Assembly: GCF_900177625.1 (NCBI RefSeq)
Contig: NZ_FXAU01000003.1
Location: forward strand, 124,001 to 188,000
DNA: 64,000 nucleotides
Direction of reading: 5' to 3'
Source of the DNA: Sphingobacterium psychroaquaticum
GTDB lineage: Bacteria; Bacteroidota; Bacteroidia; Sphingobacteriales; Sphingobacteriaceae
The notes beneath the pieces were generated by a model that worked only from the letters and a program-made list of their open reading frames with translations, was not told the DNA's origin and made no database searches. Shown piece by piece: positions 26,954 to 35,829 of this stretch. Positions within the stretch are counted from its first letter, which is position 1. Each line of letters opens with the position of its first letter. Both the position numbers and the translations under genes were made by a program.

Positions 26954-28792
26954 ATGGGATATAAAAGTTTAGAGGAGTGTGTGGTTGATCTGGAAAGACA
27001 CGGACACCTTATTCGCATCAAAGAGGAAGTTGACCCCTATCTGGAGATGGCAGCCATACACATGCGTGTCTTTGACGTCGAAGGACCTGCTTTATATTTT
27101 GAAAATATTAAAGGAAGTAAGTTTCCAGCCGTGTCAAACTTGTTCGGAACATTAGATCGCTCTAAATTTATGTTTCGTGATACGCTGGAGCACGTGAAGA
27201 AACTAACGGATGTAAAGATGGATCCTTCACGTGTTTTAAAAAAACCATTCGATTATATCGGATCATCGATGGTCGCTTTAGGGGCACTACCTTGGAAGAA
27301 GAAGTCGGGAGCACCGATTTTACATGGAAGAACGACGATTTCGGAACTACCACAGATTGTAAATTGGCCGATGGATGGAGGGGCCTTCGTGACGATGCCG
27401 CAGGTATACACAGAAGATGTGACCAAGCCTGGTATTATGCAGGCCAACTTAGGTATGTATCGGATTCAATTGTCCGGTAACGAATATATCCCCGATCAAG
27501 AGATTGGTCTACATTATCAGCTGCATCGCGGTATAGGGGTGCATCAAACGAAGGCAAACGCGCTTGGACGCCCTTTAAAGGTAAGTATATTTGTTGGTGG
27601 GCCTCCATCGCATCCGTTATCAGCGGTCATGCCACTGCCCGAAGGGTTATCTGAAATGATTTTTGCGGGTGCACTTGGAAATAGAAGGTTTCGATATTTT
27701 TATGACGAGGAAGGTTTCTGTTTGTCCGCAGATGCGGACTTTGTGATTACAGGTACCGTGTATCCCAACGAGAACAAACCCGAAGGACCTTTTGGAGATC
27801 ATATTGGTTATTATAGTTTAACACACCCTTTTCCATTGATGAAGGTACATCGGGTGTACCACAAGAAGAATCCAATATGGTCATTTACTGTGGTAGGAAG
27901 GCCACCGCAGGAAGATACGAGCTTTGGTGCGTTGATCCATGAAATTACGGGAAATGCAATTCCCCAGCAGATTAATGGCCTCCATGCGGTTCATGCTGTC
28001 GATCCAGCAGGGGTACATCCTTTGCTTTTCGCCATTGGAAGTGAGCGTTATACACCGTATCAGGAGGTTGAAAGACCGCAAGAGCTGCTCACCATTGCCA
28101 ATCAGGTGCTTGGTACAAATCAATTAAGTCTAGCAAAGTATCTCTTTATTGCGGCACATGAGGATAATCCACAACTTGATATTCATGATATATCAAGTTT
28201 TATGATGCATATTCTCGAACGAATCGACTTTAGTCGAGATGTACATTTTTTAACCAATACGACCATTGACACCTTGGATTATTCCGGAGATGGTCTCAAT
28301 GCTGGTTCTAAAGTAACTTTTGCCGCTGTAGGGAATAAAAAAAGAACATTAGCACAAGAGGTACCCGTGGATTTACGTATTCCGCGACCTTTTGATCAAG
28401 GGAAGATGGCCATGCCGGGAGTCTTGGTTTTGGATGGACGTGCCTTTATCTCGTATGACGATGAAGTTGCTTTCTTGGACAAGTGGTGTGCAGAAGCTAA
28501 AAATCAGGATTGGACAGGTATCCAATTGATCATTTTAGCGGATGATGCTGGTTTTACGGCAGCGAATCTTAACAATATGGTCTGGGTTACTTTTACGCGT
28601 AGCAACCCGGCATATGATATTTATGGAATTGATAGTTTTACGGCATTTAAACACTGGGGCTGCCATGGGCCTTTGATTATTGATGCGCGGACCAAACCGC
28701 ACCATGCACCCGCGTTGATTAAGGATGAGTCGGTGGAACGAAGAGTGGACCAGCTGGCGGTCAAAGGAGGCTCCCTACACGGTATTTTATAA
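26954..28792 (+). CDS. UbiD-family (prenyl-FMN-dependent) decarboxylase
   Basis: 612 aa, longer than E. coli UbiD but normal for this Bacteroidota subgroup. The N-terminal LERHGHLIRIKEEVDPYLEMAAI and central regions (HYQLHRGIGVHQTKANALGRPLKVSIFVGGPP; PNENKPEGPFGDHIGYYS) are diagnostic. Glu and Arg residues in these blocks bind prenylated FMN and metal. It performs reversible non-oxidative (de)carboxylation of an aromatic or alpha,beta-unsaturated acid. The substrate is unknown; quinone biosynthesis is possible. No UbiX partner is in the window. A strong terminator follows. Confidence 0.93.
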   Translation: MGYKSLEECVVDLERHGHLIRIKEEVDPYLEMAAIHMRVFDVEGPALYFENIKGSKFPAVSNLFGTLDRSKFMFRDTLEHVKKLTDVKMDPSRVLKKPFDYIGSSMVALGALPWKKKSGAPILHGRTTISELPQIVNWPMDGGAFVTMPQVYTEDVTKPGIMQANLGMYRIQLSGNEYIPDQEIGLHYQLHRGIGVHQTKANALGRPLKVSIFVGGPPSHPLSAVMPLPEGLSEMIFAGALGNRRFRYFYDEEGFCLSADADFVITGTVYPNENKPEGPFGDHIGYYSLTHPFPLMKVHRVYHKKNPIWSFTVVGRPPQEDTSFGALIHEITGNAIPQQINGLHAVHAVDPAGVHPLLFAIGSERYTPYQEVERPQELLTIANQVLGTNQLSLAKYLFIAAHEDNPQLDIHDISSFMMHILERIDFSRDVHFLTNTTIDTLDYSGDGLNAGSKVTFAAVGNKKRTLAQEVPVDLRIPRPFDQGKMAMPGVLVLDGRAFISYDDEVAFLDKWCAEAKNQDWTGIQLIILADDAGFTAANLNNMVWVTFTRSNPAYDIYGIDSFTAFKHWGCHGPLIIDARTKPHHAPALIKDESVERRVDQLAVKGGSLHGIL

Positions 28793-28814
28793 TGTACCAT
28801 GATCCGAAGGATAG

Positions 28815-28853
28815 AAGCCTTCACGAGCATCATCTGCTTGTGAAGGCTTTTTT
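28815..28853 (+). terminator. Intrinsic terminator after the UbiD-family gene
   Basis: Stem AAGCCTTCACGAGCA (28815-28829) with TGCTTGTGAAGGCTT (28835-28849) has one G-T pair and a short loop, followed by a T-run. It is a strong classical terminator. Confidence 0.88.
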
Positions 28854-29019
28854 AATTTACAATGATTCTGTCCTTTTAATGTTAAATTACTAATGATTCA
28901 TTGTTTAATTTGTGTTATTTTCAATAAAAAATAAAAAACATTATGATTTTAATTTTATTATTCATTTATTTGTGTCATTATTTGAACAAAACATATAGAA
29001 CATTAGTAAAATTTTAATT

Positions 29020-30708
29020 ATGTGTGGAATTGTTGGTGCTTTTGAATTAAAGCCATCCTCTTTAGAAAAGCTTAGGCCGCAGGTCTTAGAAATGTCAAAG
29101 CGTATTCGTCATCGTGGGCCAGATTGGTCCGGCATCTATACGCATGAGCGCGCTATCTTGGCACATGAACGATTGGCTATCGTCGACCCAAAATCGGGTA
29201 GTCAGCCATTGTTCAGTCCAGATGGAGCTGTTGTGTTGGCGGTGAATGGTGAAATTTATAACCATCAAGAGTTGCGCAATTCCTTGCCTGATTATAATTT
29301 TTCGACCCAATCGGATTCTGAAGTTGTTTTGGCCTTGTATCTAGCACACGGACCTAAGTTTATTGAGCAACTGAACGGTATTTTTGGTTTCGTTATTTAT
29401 GATAGTCGAAATGATTCATTTCTTGTTGCCCGAGACCATATGGGGATTATTCCGTTGTATTATGGGAAGGATGTTGATGGACAGGTTTTTGTGGCTTCCG
29501 AGCTAAAATCTTTGGAGGGGTTTTGTGAAGAAATAGAACAGTTTCCTCCAGGTAGTTATTGGTATAGTAAGGAAAGCGATGTGCCAGTGCGCTGGTATAC
29601 GCGAGAGTGGGAATCGTATGATACCGTTAAAGGAGTGGAGACTGATATGCAGAAGCTTCGTCAAGCATTAGAGGATGCGGTTCAGCGGCAGCTGATGTCG
29701 GATGTTCCTTATGGTGTATTGCTATCTGGCGGATTGGATTCGTCGGTGATTGCGGCGATCACAAAGAAATTCGCTGCTAAACGTATTGAGACCGGAGGTA
29801 AGGAAGATGCGTGGTACCCGCAGTTGCACTCTTTTGCTGTGGGATTAAAAGGAGCTCCGGATTTGATTGCGGCACAAAAAGCGGCGGACCATATTGGTAC
29901 GATACACCATGAGATAAACTTTACGATTCAAGAAGGTTTAGATGCTATTCGTGATGTGATCTATCATTTGGAAACCTATGATGTAACGACCGTGCGGGCA
30001 TCGACACCGATGTACCTCTTGGCACGCGTTATTAAATCGATGGGAATTAAGATGGTATTATCTGGCGAGGGTTCGGACGAGCTGTTTGGTGGGTATCTTT
30101 ACTTTCATAAGGCACCTAATGCAAAGGAGTTTCACGAGGAAACCGTTCGAAAATTGAAAAAACTATACTTATATGATTGCTTGCGTGCTAATAAATCGTT
30201 GGCTGCATGGGGTGTTGAGGGGCGGGTTCCGTTCTTGGACAAAGAGTTTATGGATGTAGCGATGACGTTGAACCCCGATGATAAAATGATTCGAGAAGGT
30301 CGCATGGAGAAATGGGTAGTGCGCAAGGCATTTGAGGACTATTTACCAGAAAGCATCGCATGGCGCCAGAAAGAGCAATTTTCGGATGGCGTGGGGTACA
30401 GTTGGATTGATACCTTGAAGGAGCAAGCGGAGCAGCAAGTGAGCGATGTTGTGTTTGAAACAGCAGCGTCTCGTTTTCCGATCAACACACCGAAAAATAA
30501 AGAGGAATTTTTGTATCGTACTATTTTTGAATCGCACTTTCCTTCCGAGGCTGCAGCAAAGACCGTTCCTTCGGTGAAGTCTGTTGCTTGTAGTACGCCT
30601 GAAGCCTTAGCTTGGGATGCTTCCTTTCAGCATCTGAATGATCCGTCAGGCCGCGCAGTAGCGGCTGTGCATAACGATGGTTACGCTAAAACATCCGTAG
30701 GGGTGTAA
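29020..30708 (+). CDS. asnB: Asparagine synthase B (glutamine-hydrolysing)
   Basis: 562 aa. It begins MCGIVG, so Cys2 is the glutaminase nucleophile after Met removal. The class II glutamine amidotransferase domain spans about 2-190 (RHRGPDWSG, AVNGEIYNHQELR). The synthetase domain has PP-loop SGGLDSS near residue 236 and the GEGSDELFGGYLYF motif. It makes asparagine from aspartate, glutamine and ATP. Length is as in E. coli AsnB (554). The upstream 165 bp are very AT-rich. It ends in a strong bidirectional terminator facing the DPP-IV gene. Confidence 0.97.
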   Translation: MCGIVGAFELKPSSLEKLRPQVLEMSKRIRHRGPDWSGIYTHERAILAHERLAIVDPKSGSQPLFSPDGAVVLAVNGEIYNHQELRNSLPDYNFSTQSDSEVVLALYLAHGPKFIEQLNGIFGFVIYDSRNDSFLVARDHMGIIPLYYGKDVDGQVFVASELKSLEGFCEEIEQFPPGSYWYSKESDVPVRWYTREWESYDTVKGVETDMQKLRQALEDAVQRQLMSDVPYGVLLSGGLDSSVIAAITKKFAAKRIETGGKEDAWYPQLHSFAVGLKGAPDLIAAQKAADHIGTIHHEINFTIQEGLDAIRDVIYHLETYDVTTVRASTPMYLLARVIKSMGIKMVLSGEGSDELFGGYLYFHKAPNAKEFHEETVRKLKKLYLYDCLRANKSLAAWGVEGRVPFLDKEFMDVAMTLNPDDKMIREGRMEKWVVRKAFEDYLPESIAWRQKEQFSDGVGYSWIDTLKEQAEQQVSDVVFETAASRFPINTPKNKEEFLYRTIFESHFPSEAAAKTVPSVKSVACSTPEALAWDASFQHLNDPSGRAVAAVHNDGYAKTSVGV

Positions 30709-30713
30709 CAAAA

Positions 30714-30776
30714 AAAAGCCTTCTTTTTCCGGTTATCCTGGTCTGTCTAAGGATAAAGAGGAAAAAGAAGGCTTTT
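30714..30776. terminator. Bidirectional terminator between asnB and DPP-IV genes
   Basis: Perfect 17-bp inverted repeat: 30714-30730 (AAAAGCCTTCTTTTTCC) and 30760-30776, with A-run and T-run edges, serving both convergent genes. Confidence 0.88.
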
Positions 30777-30796
30777 AGATATTCTCTTCTGTTGTT

Positions 30797-32974
30797 TTAC
30801 TTTTTCAAGTGAATATCAAAGTATTTCGCTATTTTCTCATACATATGTACGCGATCTTTACCAGAAACATTGTGTTCGTGGGTTGGGTACAGGAAGTAAT
30901 CTACCTGCTTACCCGCTTTGATACAAGCTTCAACGAATTCCATGCTGTGCTGTTGTACTACAACAGGGTCTTGTGCACCATGTATAATCAAAAGATTACC
31001 TTTTAATTTATCTGCTTTATTGAGTAAGGAGGTTTGGTTGTATCCTTCAGGATTCTCTTGCGGGGTGTCCATGTAGCGCTCGCCGTACATGATCTCATAA
31101 TATTTCCAGTCCATTACAGGGCCTCCAGCAACGGCTGTATGAAACACTTCAGGGTGATGTGTCATGAAGGAAGTGGTCATAAAACCACCAAAACTCCACC
31201 CGAAAATACCCATACGTGTTTGGTCTACAAAAGGTTTGGTTTTTAAGAACGCAATACCTTGCATCTGATCGGCCATCTCCGCTTGTCCGAGGTGACGGTG
31301 CGTGACACGGGTAAAATCTCTTCCACGGGCATCGGACCCACGGTTATCTAGGGTGAAAACAATATAACCTTGTTGCGCCATATAGAGATCAAAGTAGCCT
31401 GCGCCGTATAACCATTTGTTTTGTACAAGCTGCGCATGTGATCCGCCATATAGATAAACCATAACGGGATATTTCTTGCTTGGATCAAAGTTATTTGGAT
31501 AAATTATACGACCGTTAAGAGCAGTGGTGCCATCCGGGGATGTCAACGATACCGCTTCAATCCTTGGAAGGTCAATCTTGCCTATAAATGGATTTTCGGC
31601 CGTTACCATGTTCACTTTGGTTTTGTTGCCAACCGTGGTTAAGTCGACCTTGTTCGGCGTGGTGATATTGCTGTACTGATCAAAGAGATACTTTCCGGAG
31701 CTGCTTAATGACGCGGTATGGAATCCCGATTCACTTGTTAGCTGCGTTGTTTTCCCGGATGGGATCTGTACTTCAAAAAGCTGACGATCTAGACCTTTAT
31801 TGGTGATGCCGGTGTAAACTAAACGATCTCCTTTTGTATTGAACTCATGTATCTTGTCAACGATAACATCCTCGAACCCTAACTGTTTTACCAACTTACC
31901 TTCTGTTGTGTAAAGAAATAGTTGGTTAAAACCATCTTTGTCCGTTTGGTACAAGAACTGCTTCGGGTTGTTCGGTAAAAAGGTTAGCGCATGTTGCGGC
32001 TCTACCCAGGTATTGGATTTTTCTTCAAATAAAGTTTGAACAAAATCACCTGTTGTCGCTTGATATTTGTTTAATTTTAAGTGATTCTGCTCGCGGTTTA
32101 AGACACCGACATAAATGTACTCACCTGACGGGTCCCAGGTGCAGATAGTGAGGTACTGCTCTTTAGGCTCACCGGTTTTAAGGGTTGTCTTTTGTCCGGT
32201 TTTACTATCGTACACAACAAGCGTTACTTCTTCACTTTTCATCCCCGACATGGGGTATCGAATGTCTTTTACAGTGGCTACACGCTCGTTCCATTGAATA
32301 AGTGGGTAATTGGATACCATTGTTTCATCCTTGCGGTAATAGAGAAGCTTATCATTTTTTGGACTCCACCACATTCCTTTTTTTATGCCGAATTCTTGGC
32401 GATGCGTATAGTCGCTTCCGTTTACGATACCTTTATTACTATCGTTAGTTACTGTCGTTTTTTTGCCATTGTTGTCGATTATAACAATGTTGTTCTCAAT
32501 TAAATAGGCTGTTTGTGTTAAATCAGCGTTGTACTCGATGTTGTTCGCATCGGTAGGCGTGCTTGCTAAAAGTGTTGCCTGTTTACTTGCTGTATTGTAG
32601 TTTATAACATGTTTGCCGCTTGCGTTTTGTACGGCAAATTGAAGTGTATTGCTGTCTTTCCACTGGTAATCATAAGGGAACATAGCTAGTTTAGCGCCTT
32701 CTTTGCTTGGTAGAATCGTTGGTAGGATCTCCATTATTCGAGCCGCATTGATGGCTTCCCTTTCTGTCCAGTTGGATTTTGCGTCGCGTACCATAAGACG
32801 TTGGTAGGTGTCGTCCAGGTAGGTGAAAGCATCTTGTCCCGGAATCCATTGTTGAGCCATAATTGCTTTGGGAGCGTACTGGCGCGGGCCAAAAACCGTT
32901 TCGTTAATGTTGAAGTTGCGTTGGCCGTAGGCGAACGAAGAACCGAACAAAAACAGTACGAGTAGTTTCTTCAT
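30797..32974 (-). CDS. Dipeptidyl-peptidase IV (S9 family)
   Basis: 725 aa, signal peptide ending near FAYGQ. An N-terminal eight-bladed beta-propeller (DPPIV_N, about 80-440) carries HRQEFGI, the likely counterpart of the Glu motif that binds the substrate N-terminus. A C-terminal alpha/beta hydrolase (about 470-725) has Ser594 (GWSFGGF), Asp669 (HGAQDPV) and His701 (THEHN). It removes X-Pro or X-Ala dipeptides from peptides, probably in the periplasm. Such genes are common in peptide-using Bacteroidota. It lies 80 bp downstream of the DUF1080 gene in the same direction. Confidence 0.95.
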   Translation of the reverse strand: MKKLLVLFLFGSSFAYGQRNFNINETVFGPRQYAPKAIMAQQWIPGQDAFTYLDDTYQRLMVRDAKSNWTEREAINAARIMEILPTILPSKEGAKLAMFPYDYQWKDSNTLQFAVQNASGKHVINYNTASKQATLLASTPTDANNIEYNADLTQTAYLIENNIVIIDNNGKKTTVTNDSNKGIVNGSDYTHRQEFGIKKGMWWSPKNDKLLYYRKDETMVSNYPLIQWNERVATVKDIRYPMSGMKSEEVTLVVYDSKTGQKTTLKTGEPKEQYLTICTWDPSGEYIYVGVLNREQNHLKLNKYQATTGDFVQTLFEEKSNTWVEPQHALTFLPNNPKQFLYQTDKDGFNQLFLYTTEGKLVKQLGFEDVIVDKIHEFNTKGDRLVYTGITNKGLDRQLFEVQIPSGKTTQLTSESGFHTASLSSSGKYLFDQYSNITTPNKVDLTTVGNKTKVNMVTAENPFIGKIDLPRIEAVSLTSPDGTTALNGRIIYPNNFDPSKKYPVMVYLYGGSHAQLVQNKWLYGAGYFDLYMAQQGYIVFTLDNRGSDARGRDFTRVTHRHLGQAEMADQMQGIAFLKTKPFVDQTRMGIFGWSFGGFMTTSFMTHHPEVFHTAVAGGPVMDWKYYEIMYGERYMDTPQENPEGYNQTSLLNKADKLKGNLLIIHGAQDPVVVQQHSMEFVEACIKAGKQVDYFLYPTHEHNVSGKDRVHMYEKIAKYFDIHLKK

Positions 32975-33054
32975 TTTTCTTGTTTTTAAAGAGTGCTAAA
33001 TTAGAAAAATGTAAGCTAAACTAAAACCTCGTTCTGTTTTCGTTTATGATAAAG

Positions 33055-33792
33055 TTACAAAGGTCGGATCCAGATATTGCGAAAACTAACGAGGTCGCCA
33101 TGGTCTTGTAGAACGATGGGGCCAGCGCCGTGTGCATTTATTTTCGGAAGCCCAATATATTCGGTTGTACCTTCGATCTGTGTGTTGTTTTGTACGAGTA
33201 CACCGTTATGTAAAATAGTGACGCGTCCTTTGCTAAGTAGAATGCCGTCTTTATTGAATCGTGGGGCCGTGTATATGATATCATAGGTGTGCCAGCGATC
33301 TGCATTTGCCTGTACCTCTGCTAAAGGCGGTTGTTGTTTGTAGATGCTTCCTGCCTGACCGTTTACGTAGGTGGGGTTGTTCTGGTTGTCCAGGACTTGA
33401 ATTTCATACAATCCTTGCAGGAAGACGCCGCTGTTGCCTCGTCCTTGACCATTGCCTTTGACGATCTCCGGACTCCGCCATTCGAGGTGAAGTTGGAAAT
33501 CTTCGAATGTTTGTTTGGTCTTTATGTTACCACTTTTGGGTTTTACCGTCAAGATGTTATTGTTGATGGTCCAATCTGCTTTTCCACCAGATTTTCCATC
33601 GCTCTCCCATTGATCGAGATTTGTGCCGTTAAAAAGTGAAATAGCATCACTCGGAACATGGTTTACTAGCGTCACGACTGGTGGTTTAGGGCTGTAAAAT
33701 TCGGTGTCCTGTGGTTGGAATTTTGTTTGGGCTGTCGTAGCGAGGCTGATGATGCAGCCTGCTAGAGGTAGAATAAAAAAACGCTTTCTCAT
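33055..33792 (-). CDS. DUF1080 (3-keto-disaccharide hydrolase-like) exported protein
   Basis: 245 aa with signal peptide ending near TTAQ. The concanavalin-like DUF1080 domain covers most of the mature chain: SLFNGTNLDQWES at the start, LEWRSPE, GRGNSGVFLQGLYEIQVLD in the middle, and a final VSFRNIWIRPL. Some members hydrolyse 3-keto-glycosides in periplasmic sugar-oxidation pathways; no 3-dehydrogenase gene is adjacent, so the role is open. Divergent from folB. Confidence 0.92.
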   Translation of the reverse strand: MRKRFFILPLAGCIISLATTAQTKFQPQDTEFYSPKPPVVTLVNHVPSDAISLFNGTNLDQWESDGKSGGKADWTINNNILTVKPKSGNIKTKQTFEDFQLHLEWRSPEIVKGNGQGRGNSGVFLQGLYEIQVLDNQNNPTYVNGQAGSIYKQQPPLAEVQANADRWHTYDIIYTAPRFNKDGILLSKGRVTILHNGVLVQNNTQIEGTTEYIGLPKINAHGAGPIVLQDHGDLVSFRNIWIRPL

Positions 33793-33804
33793 GCGGATGT
33801 GCTA

Positions 33805-33853
33805 TAGGTTTGTGCAATATTAAACAAATAATTCCAAGTTTTTTCTATGTTTG
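33805..33853 (+). promoter_or_regulatory. Two candidate -7 elements upstream of folB
   Basis: TAGGTTTG (33805-33812) and TATGTTTG (33846-33853) both match TAnnTTTG perfectly. The first would give a leader of about 40 nt. The second ends four bases before the ATG and would give an essentially leaderless mRNA. Neither has a clear TTTG -33 box. Confidence 0.45.
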
Positions 33854-33857
33854 TTGC

Positions 33858-34223
33858 ATGGGGACAACAACACAGGAAGTGGCACTACGCGATATGCGTT
33901 TCTTTTCGCCAATCGGTTTTTATGAGGAAGAACAACTGCTAGGGAACGAGTTTTTTGTCGATCTCATTGTTTCTTTTCCCTTTACGATGGTAGACAAGGA
34001 GGATTTGGGGCATACCTTAAATTATGAAGAACTCTTCGCGCTTCTAACGGCGGTTATGCGCACCAAGCGTAAGCTTTTAGAGTCTGCGGCTGCAGAAATT
34101 TTGGAAGGAGTATGCTCGCGTTTCCCTTTTGTCGAGCAGGTGCGAGTTGTCGTGCGCAAGACGACGCCTCCTTTTGGCTGGGATACATTAAACTCAGAGG
34201 TGACGCTTTGCTATAAAAAATAA
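33858..34223 (+). CDS. folB: Dihydroneopterin aldolase
   Basis: 121 aa from ATG 33858 (MGTTTQEVALRDMRFF). An earlier in-frame start at 33810 lies inside the promoter region and adds a non-homologous tail. Family features are the N-terminal strand with FSPIGFYEEEQLLGNEF, the substrate-binding Glu (LLESAAAEI region) and the catalytic Lys in VVVRKTTPPF. It converts 7,8-dihydroneopterin to 6-hydroxymethyl-dihydropterin and glycolaldehyde in folate synthesis. Length is typical (about 120 aa). Confidence 0.93.
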   Translation: MGTTTQEVALRDMRFFSPIGFYEEEQLLGNEFFVDLIVSFPFTMVDKEDLGHTLNYEELFALLTAVMRTKRKLLESAAAEILEGVCSRFPFVEQVRVVVRKTTPPFGWDTLNSEVTLCYKK

Positions 34224-34227
34224 AGAA

Positions 34228-34278
34228 AAATGACTTTTTGTCATTGTGTTTGTATGGTGTGATGACAAAAAGTCATTT
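34228..34278. terminator. Nested palindrome between folB and hsp20
   Basis: Perfect 17-bp inverted repeat: 34228-34244 (AAATGACTTTTTGTCAT) and 34262-34278. Each arm is itself a palindrome of the form TGAC-N5-GTCA. It could be the folB terminator, but no long T-run follows, or a double operator for the heat-shock gene. Confidence 0.6.
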
Positions 34279-34357
34279 AATTATGGCCGTATATCCTTCG
34301 GTAAGGCATTTGATAACCTATTGATGTAATACAATAGAAATAATTAGCTAAAAAAAC

Positions 34358-34363
34358 AGGAGG
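34358..34363 (+). promoter_or_regulatory. Strong Shine-Dalgarno of hsp20
   Basis: AGGAGG lies 8 nt before the ATG at 34372. Full Shine-Dalgarno sequences are uncommon in Bacteroidota, and I noticed no comparable one elsewhere in this window. It suggests high translation of the heat-shock protein. Confidence 0.75.
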
Positions 34364-34371
34364 ATATAAAA

Positions 34372-34815
34372 ATGGCATTATTAAAGTTTCCAGCAAAGTC
34401 AATTCATTCCGGTTCTATGAACCCGTACGTGAACAGTATTTTTGATAATTTTTTCGACGATTCTTTTGTTGCGGATCGTTTGACGACCCGTGTTCCAGCA
34501 ATTAATATCTCGGAAACCGATGTGGCTTTCAAGATTGAAATGGCGGCTCCAGGTTTGCAAAAATCAGATTTTGCAATTAACGTAGATAAAGATTTGATTA
34601 CTGTTTCTGTAGAGAAGAAAGAAGAAGAAGTGAAAGAAGAAAAACTTTACAGTAAAAAGGAATTCAGTTACACTTCGTTTACCCGTTCTTTCGCGTTGCC
34701 AGAATCGGTAGATTATAACAATATCGATGCGGCCTATACGGATGGTATCTTAACGATAACGGTAGGGAAGAAAGAAGAGGCGCAAATAGCGAAGCGTTTG
34801 TTAGAAGTGAAATAA
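34372..34815 (+). CDS. Small heat-shock protein, Hsp20/alpha-crystallin family
   Basis: 147 aa. The alpha-crystallin domain spans about residues 38-140: VPAINISETDVAFKIEMAAPGL, then FSYTSFTRSFALPESVD and DGILTITVGKKEE. The N-terminal arm is short (FDNFFDDSF). These ATP-independent chaperones hold unfolding proteins in the cytoplasm as oligomers. The gene stands alone, between a nested palindrome and a terminator, with a strong ribosome binding site. Confidence 0.95.
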   Translation: MALLKFPAKSIHSGSMNPYVNSIFDNFFDDSFVADRLTTRVPAINISETDVAFKIEMAAPGLQKSDFAINVDKDLITVSVEKKEEEVKEEKLYSKKEFSYTSFTRSFALPESVDYNNIDAAYTDGILTITVGKKEEAQIAKRLLEVK

Positions 34816-34846
34816 ATAGTTGTAAGTGTTTAGGTTTTAAGGTGAG

Positions 34847-34881
34847 ACAGTCTCCACGCTTTTGTGGGGGCTGTTTTTTTT
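34847..34881 (+). terminator. Intrinsic terminator after hsp20
   Basis: Arms ACAGTCTCCAC (34847-34857) and GTGGGGGCTGT (34864-34874) with two G-T pairs, followed by a run of T. Confidence 0.8.
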
Positions 34882-34980
34882 ATTCCTAAAATTAATGTGA
34901 ACGCTTCTTTTTATTCTAACAGAAAGGAAAATTCCTCGTGGATTGTTTACCTTGCAACAATAAATTATAGAAGTAGTCTG

Positions 34981-35556
34981 ATGAAAAAACACTTTTTTTG
35001 CCTCTTGTTGTTGTCCCTTTTTGTAGGAGGTGTCCTTGGACAAGATCGTATGTTTGTTGTAAAGTTTATTCAAGAGGGGAAAGTGATTTCTGTGGACCGA
35101 ACGGGGGAAATCACTTTGCGTAAACAACCTTTTCAAATACAAATAGAACACATTATCGATGAAGGTGTGTTGGTTGGCGCAACATTGGACGACGATCTAT
35201 ATCGTTCGGCGATAGGGGAAGCTGATCTAGAAGTGTCGTGGTACGAAAATACAGGGATGGCTGATGCGTTATTTAATGATGATAAAGCAGTAATGGTATC
35301 GAATGATGCACCCAATTATTGGTTTTATTCATCTGCAGAAGAACATCGCTTTGATCGGGATCCACGAGAGAGTCGGGGACGCTACGTCGGTAAGCGAACC
35401 ATTGCCAATATTGCTCTTTTAGATCCGTACAGGAAGATTCCGATCCAGCAAATAAAGAAAGATTTATATTTTGTTTTTTATGAATCTACCTACGATATGA
35501 CGAAAGATGAGTTTAATCGCGGGGAGCCTCTTGGGGTTCATATTCGTTGGAAGTAA
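34981..35556 (+). CDS. Exported protein of unknown function
   Basis: 191 aa from ATG 34981, chosen because it gives a clean signal peptide (KKHFFCLLLLSLFVGGVLGQ); an earlier in-frame start at 34864 lies inside the hsp20 terminator. The mature protein is mixed alpha/beta and acidic, with no known motif seen. TACCTTGC shortly upstream resembles a -7 element. It stands alone, followed by a terminator. No family recognised. Confidence 0.75.
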   Translation: MKKHFFCLLLLSLFVGGVLGQDRMFVVKFIQEGKVISVDRTGEITLRKQPFQIQIEHIIDEGVLVGATLDDDLYRSAIGEADLEVSWYENTGMADALFNDDKAVMVSNDAPNYWFYSSAEEHRFDRDPRESRGRYVGKRTIANIALLDPYRKIPIQQIKKDLYFVFYESTYDMTKDEFNRGEPLGVHIRWK

Positions 35557-35567
35557 TTGATTTATGG

Positions 35568-35600
35568 AAGCCTGCAGATGAATAATCGCAGGTTTTTTTT
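35568..35600 (+). terminator. Intrinsic terminator after the exported protein gene
   Basis: Arms AAGCCTGC (35568-35575) and GCAGGTTT, one G-T pair, followed by eight T (35593-35600). Confidence 0.75.
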
Positions 35601-35742
35601 ATTTTTTTTATTGAATTTAGAGTTAAATTTTTTAGTTTTGCTCCGCTATGAAGTTGCGCTCCATATATACCAGCCAAAGACAACGTGACAGATTTGTTGC
35701 GTAGCTACTATATAGATTTAATTTTATATAGGTAGTAGTCTC

Positions 35743-35770
35743 TTCAACAAACGGTCTCTAGTTTGTTGAA
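35743..35770. promoter_or_regulatory. Perfect inverted repeat upstream of the MFS gene
   Basis: TTCAACAAAC (35743-35752) and GTTTGTTGAA (35761-35770), 10-bp arms with an 8-nt spacer, 60 bp before the MFS start codon. No T-run follows directly, so an operator is more likely than a terminator. Confidence 0.45.
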
Positions 35771-35829
35771 TAATTCATTTTATTATTTTTATTGATTGAT
35801 AAAACCTGTGTTTACAGTGTTTTAAACTA

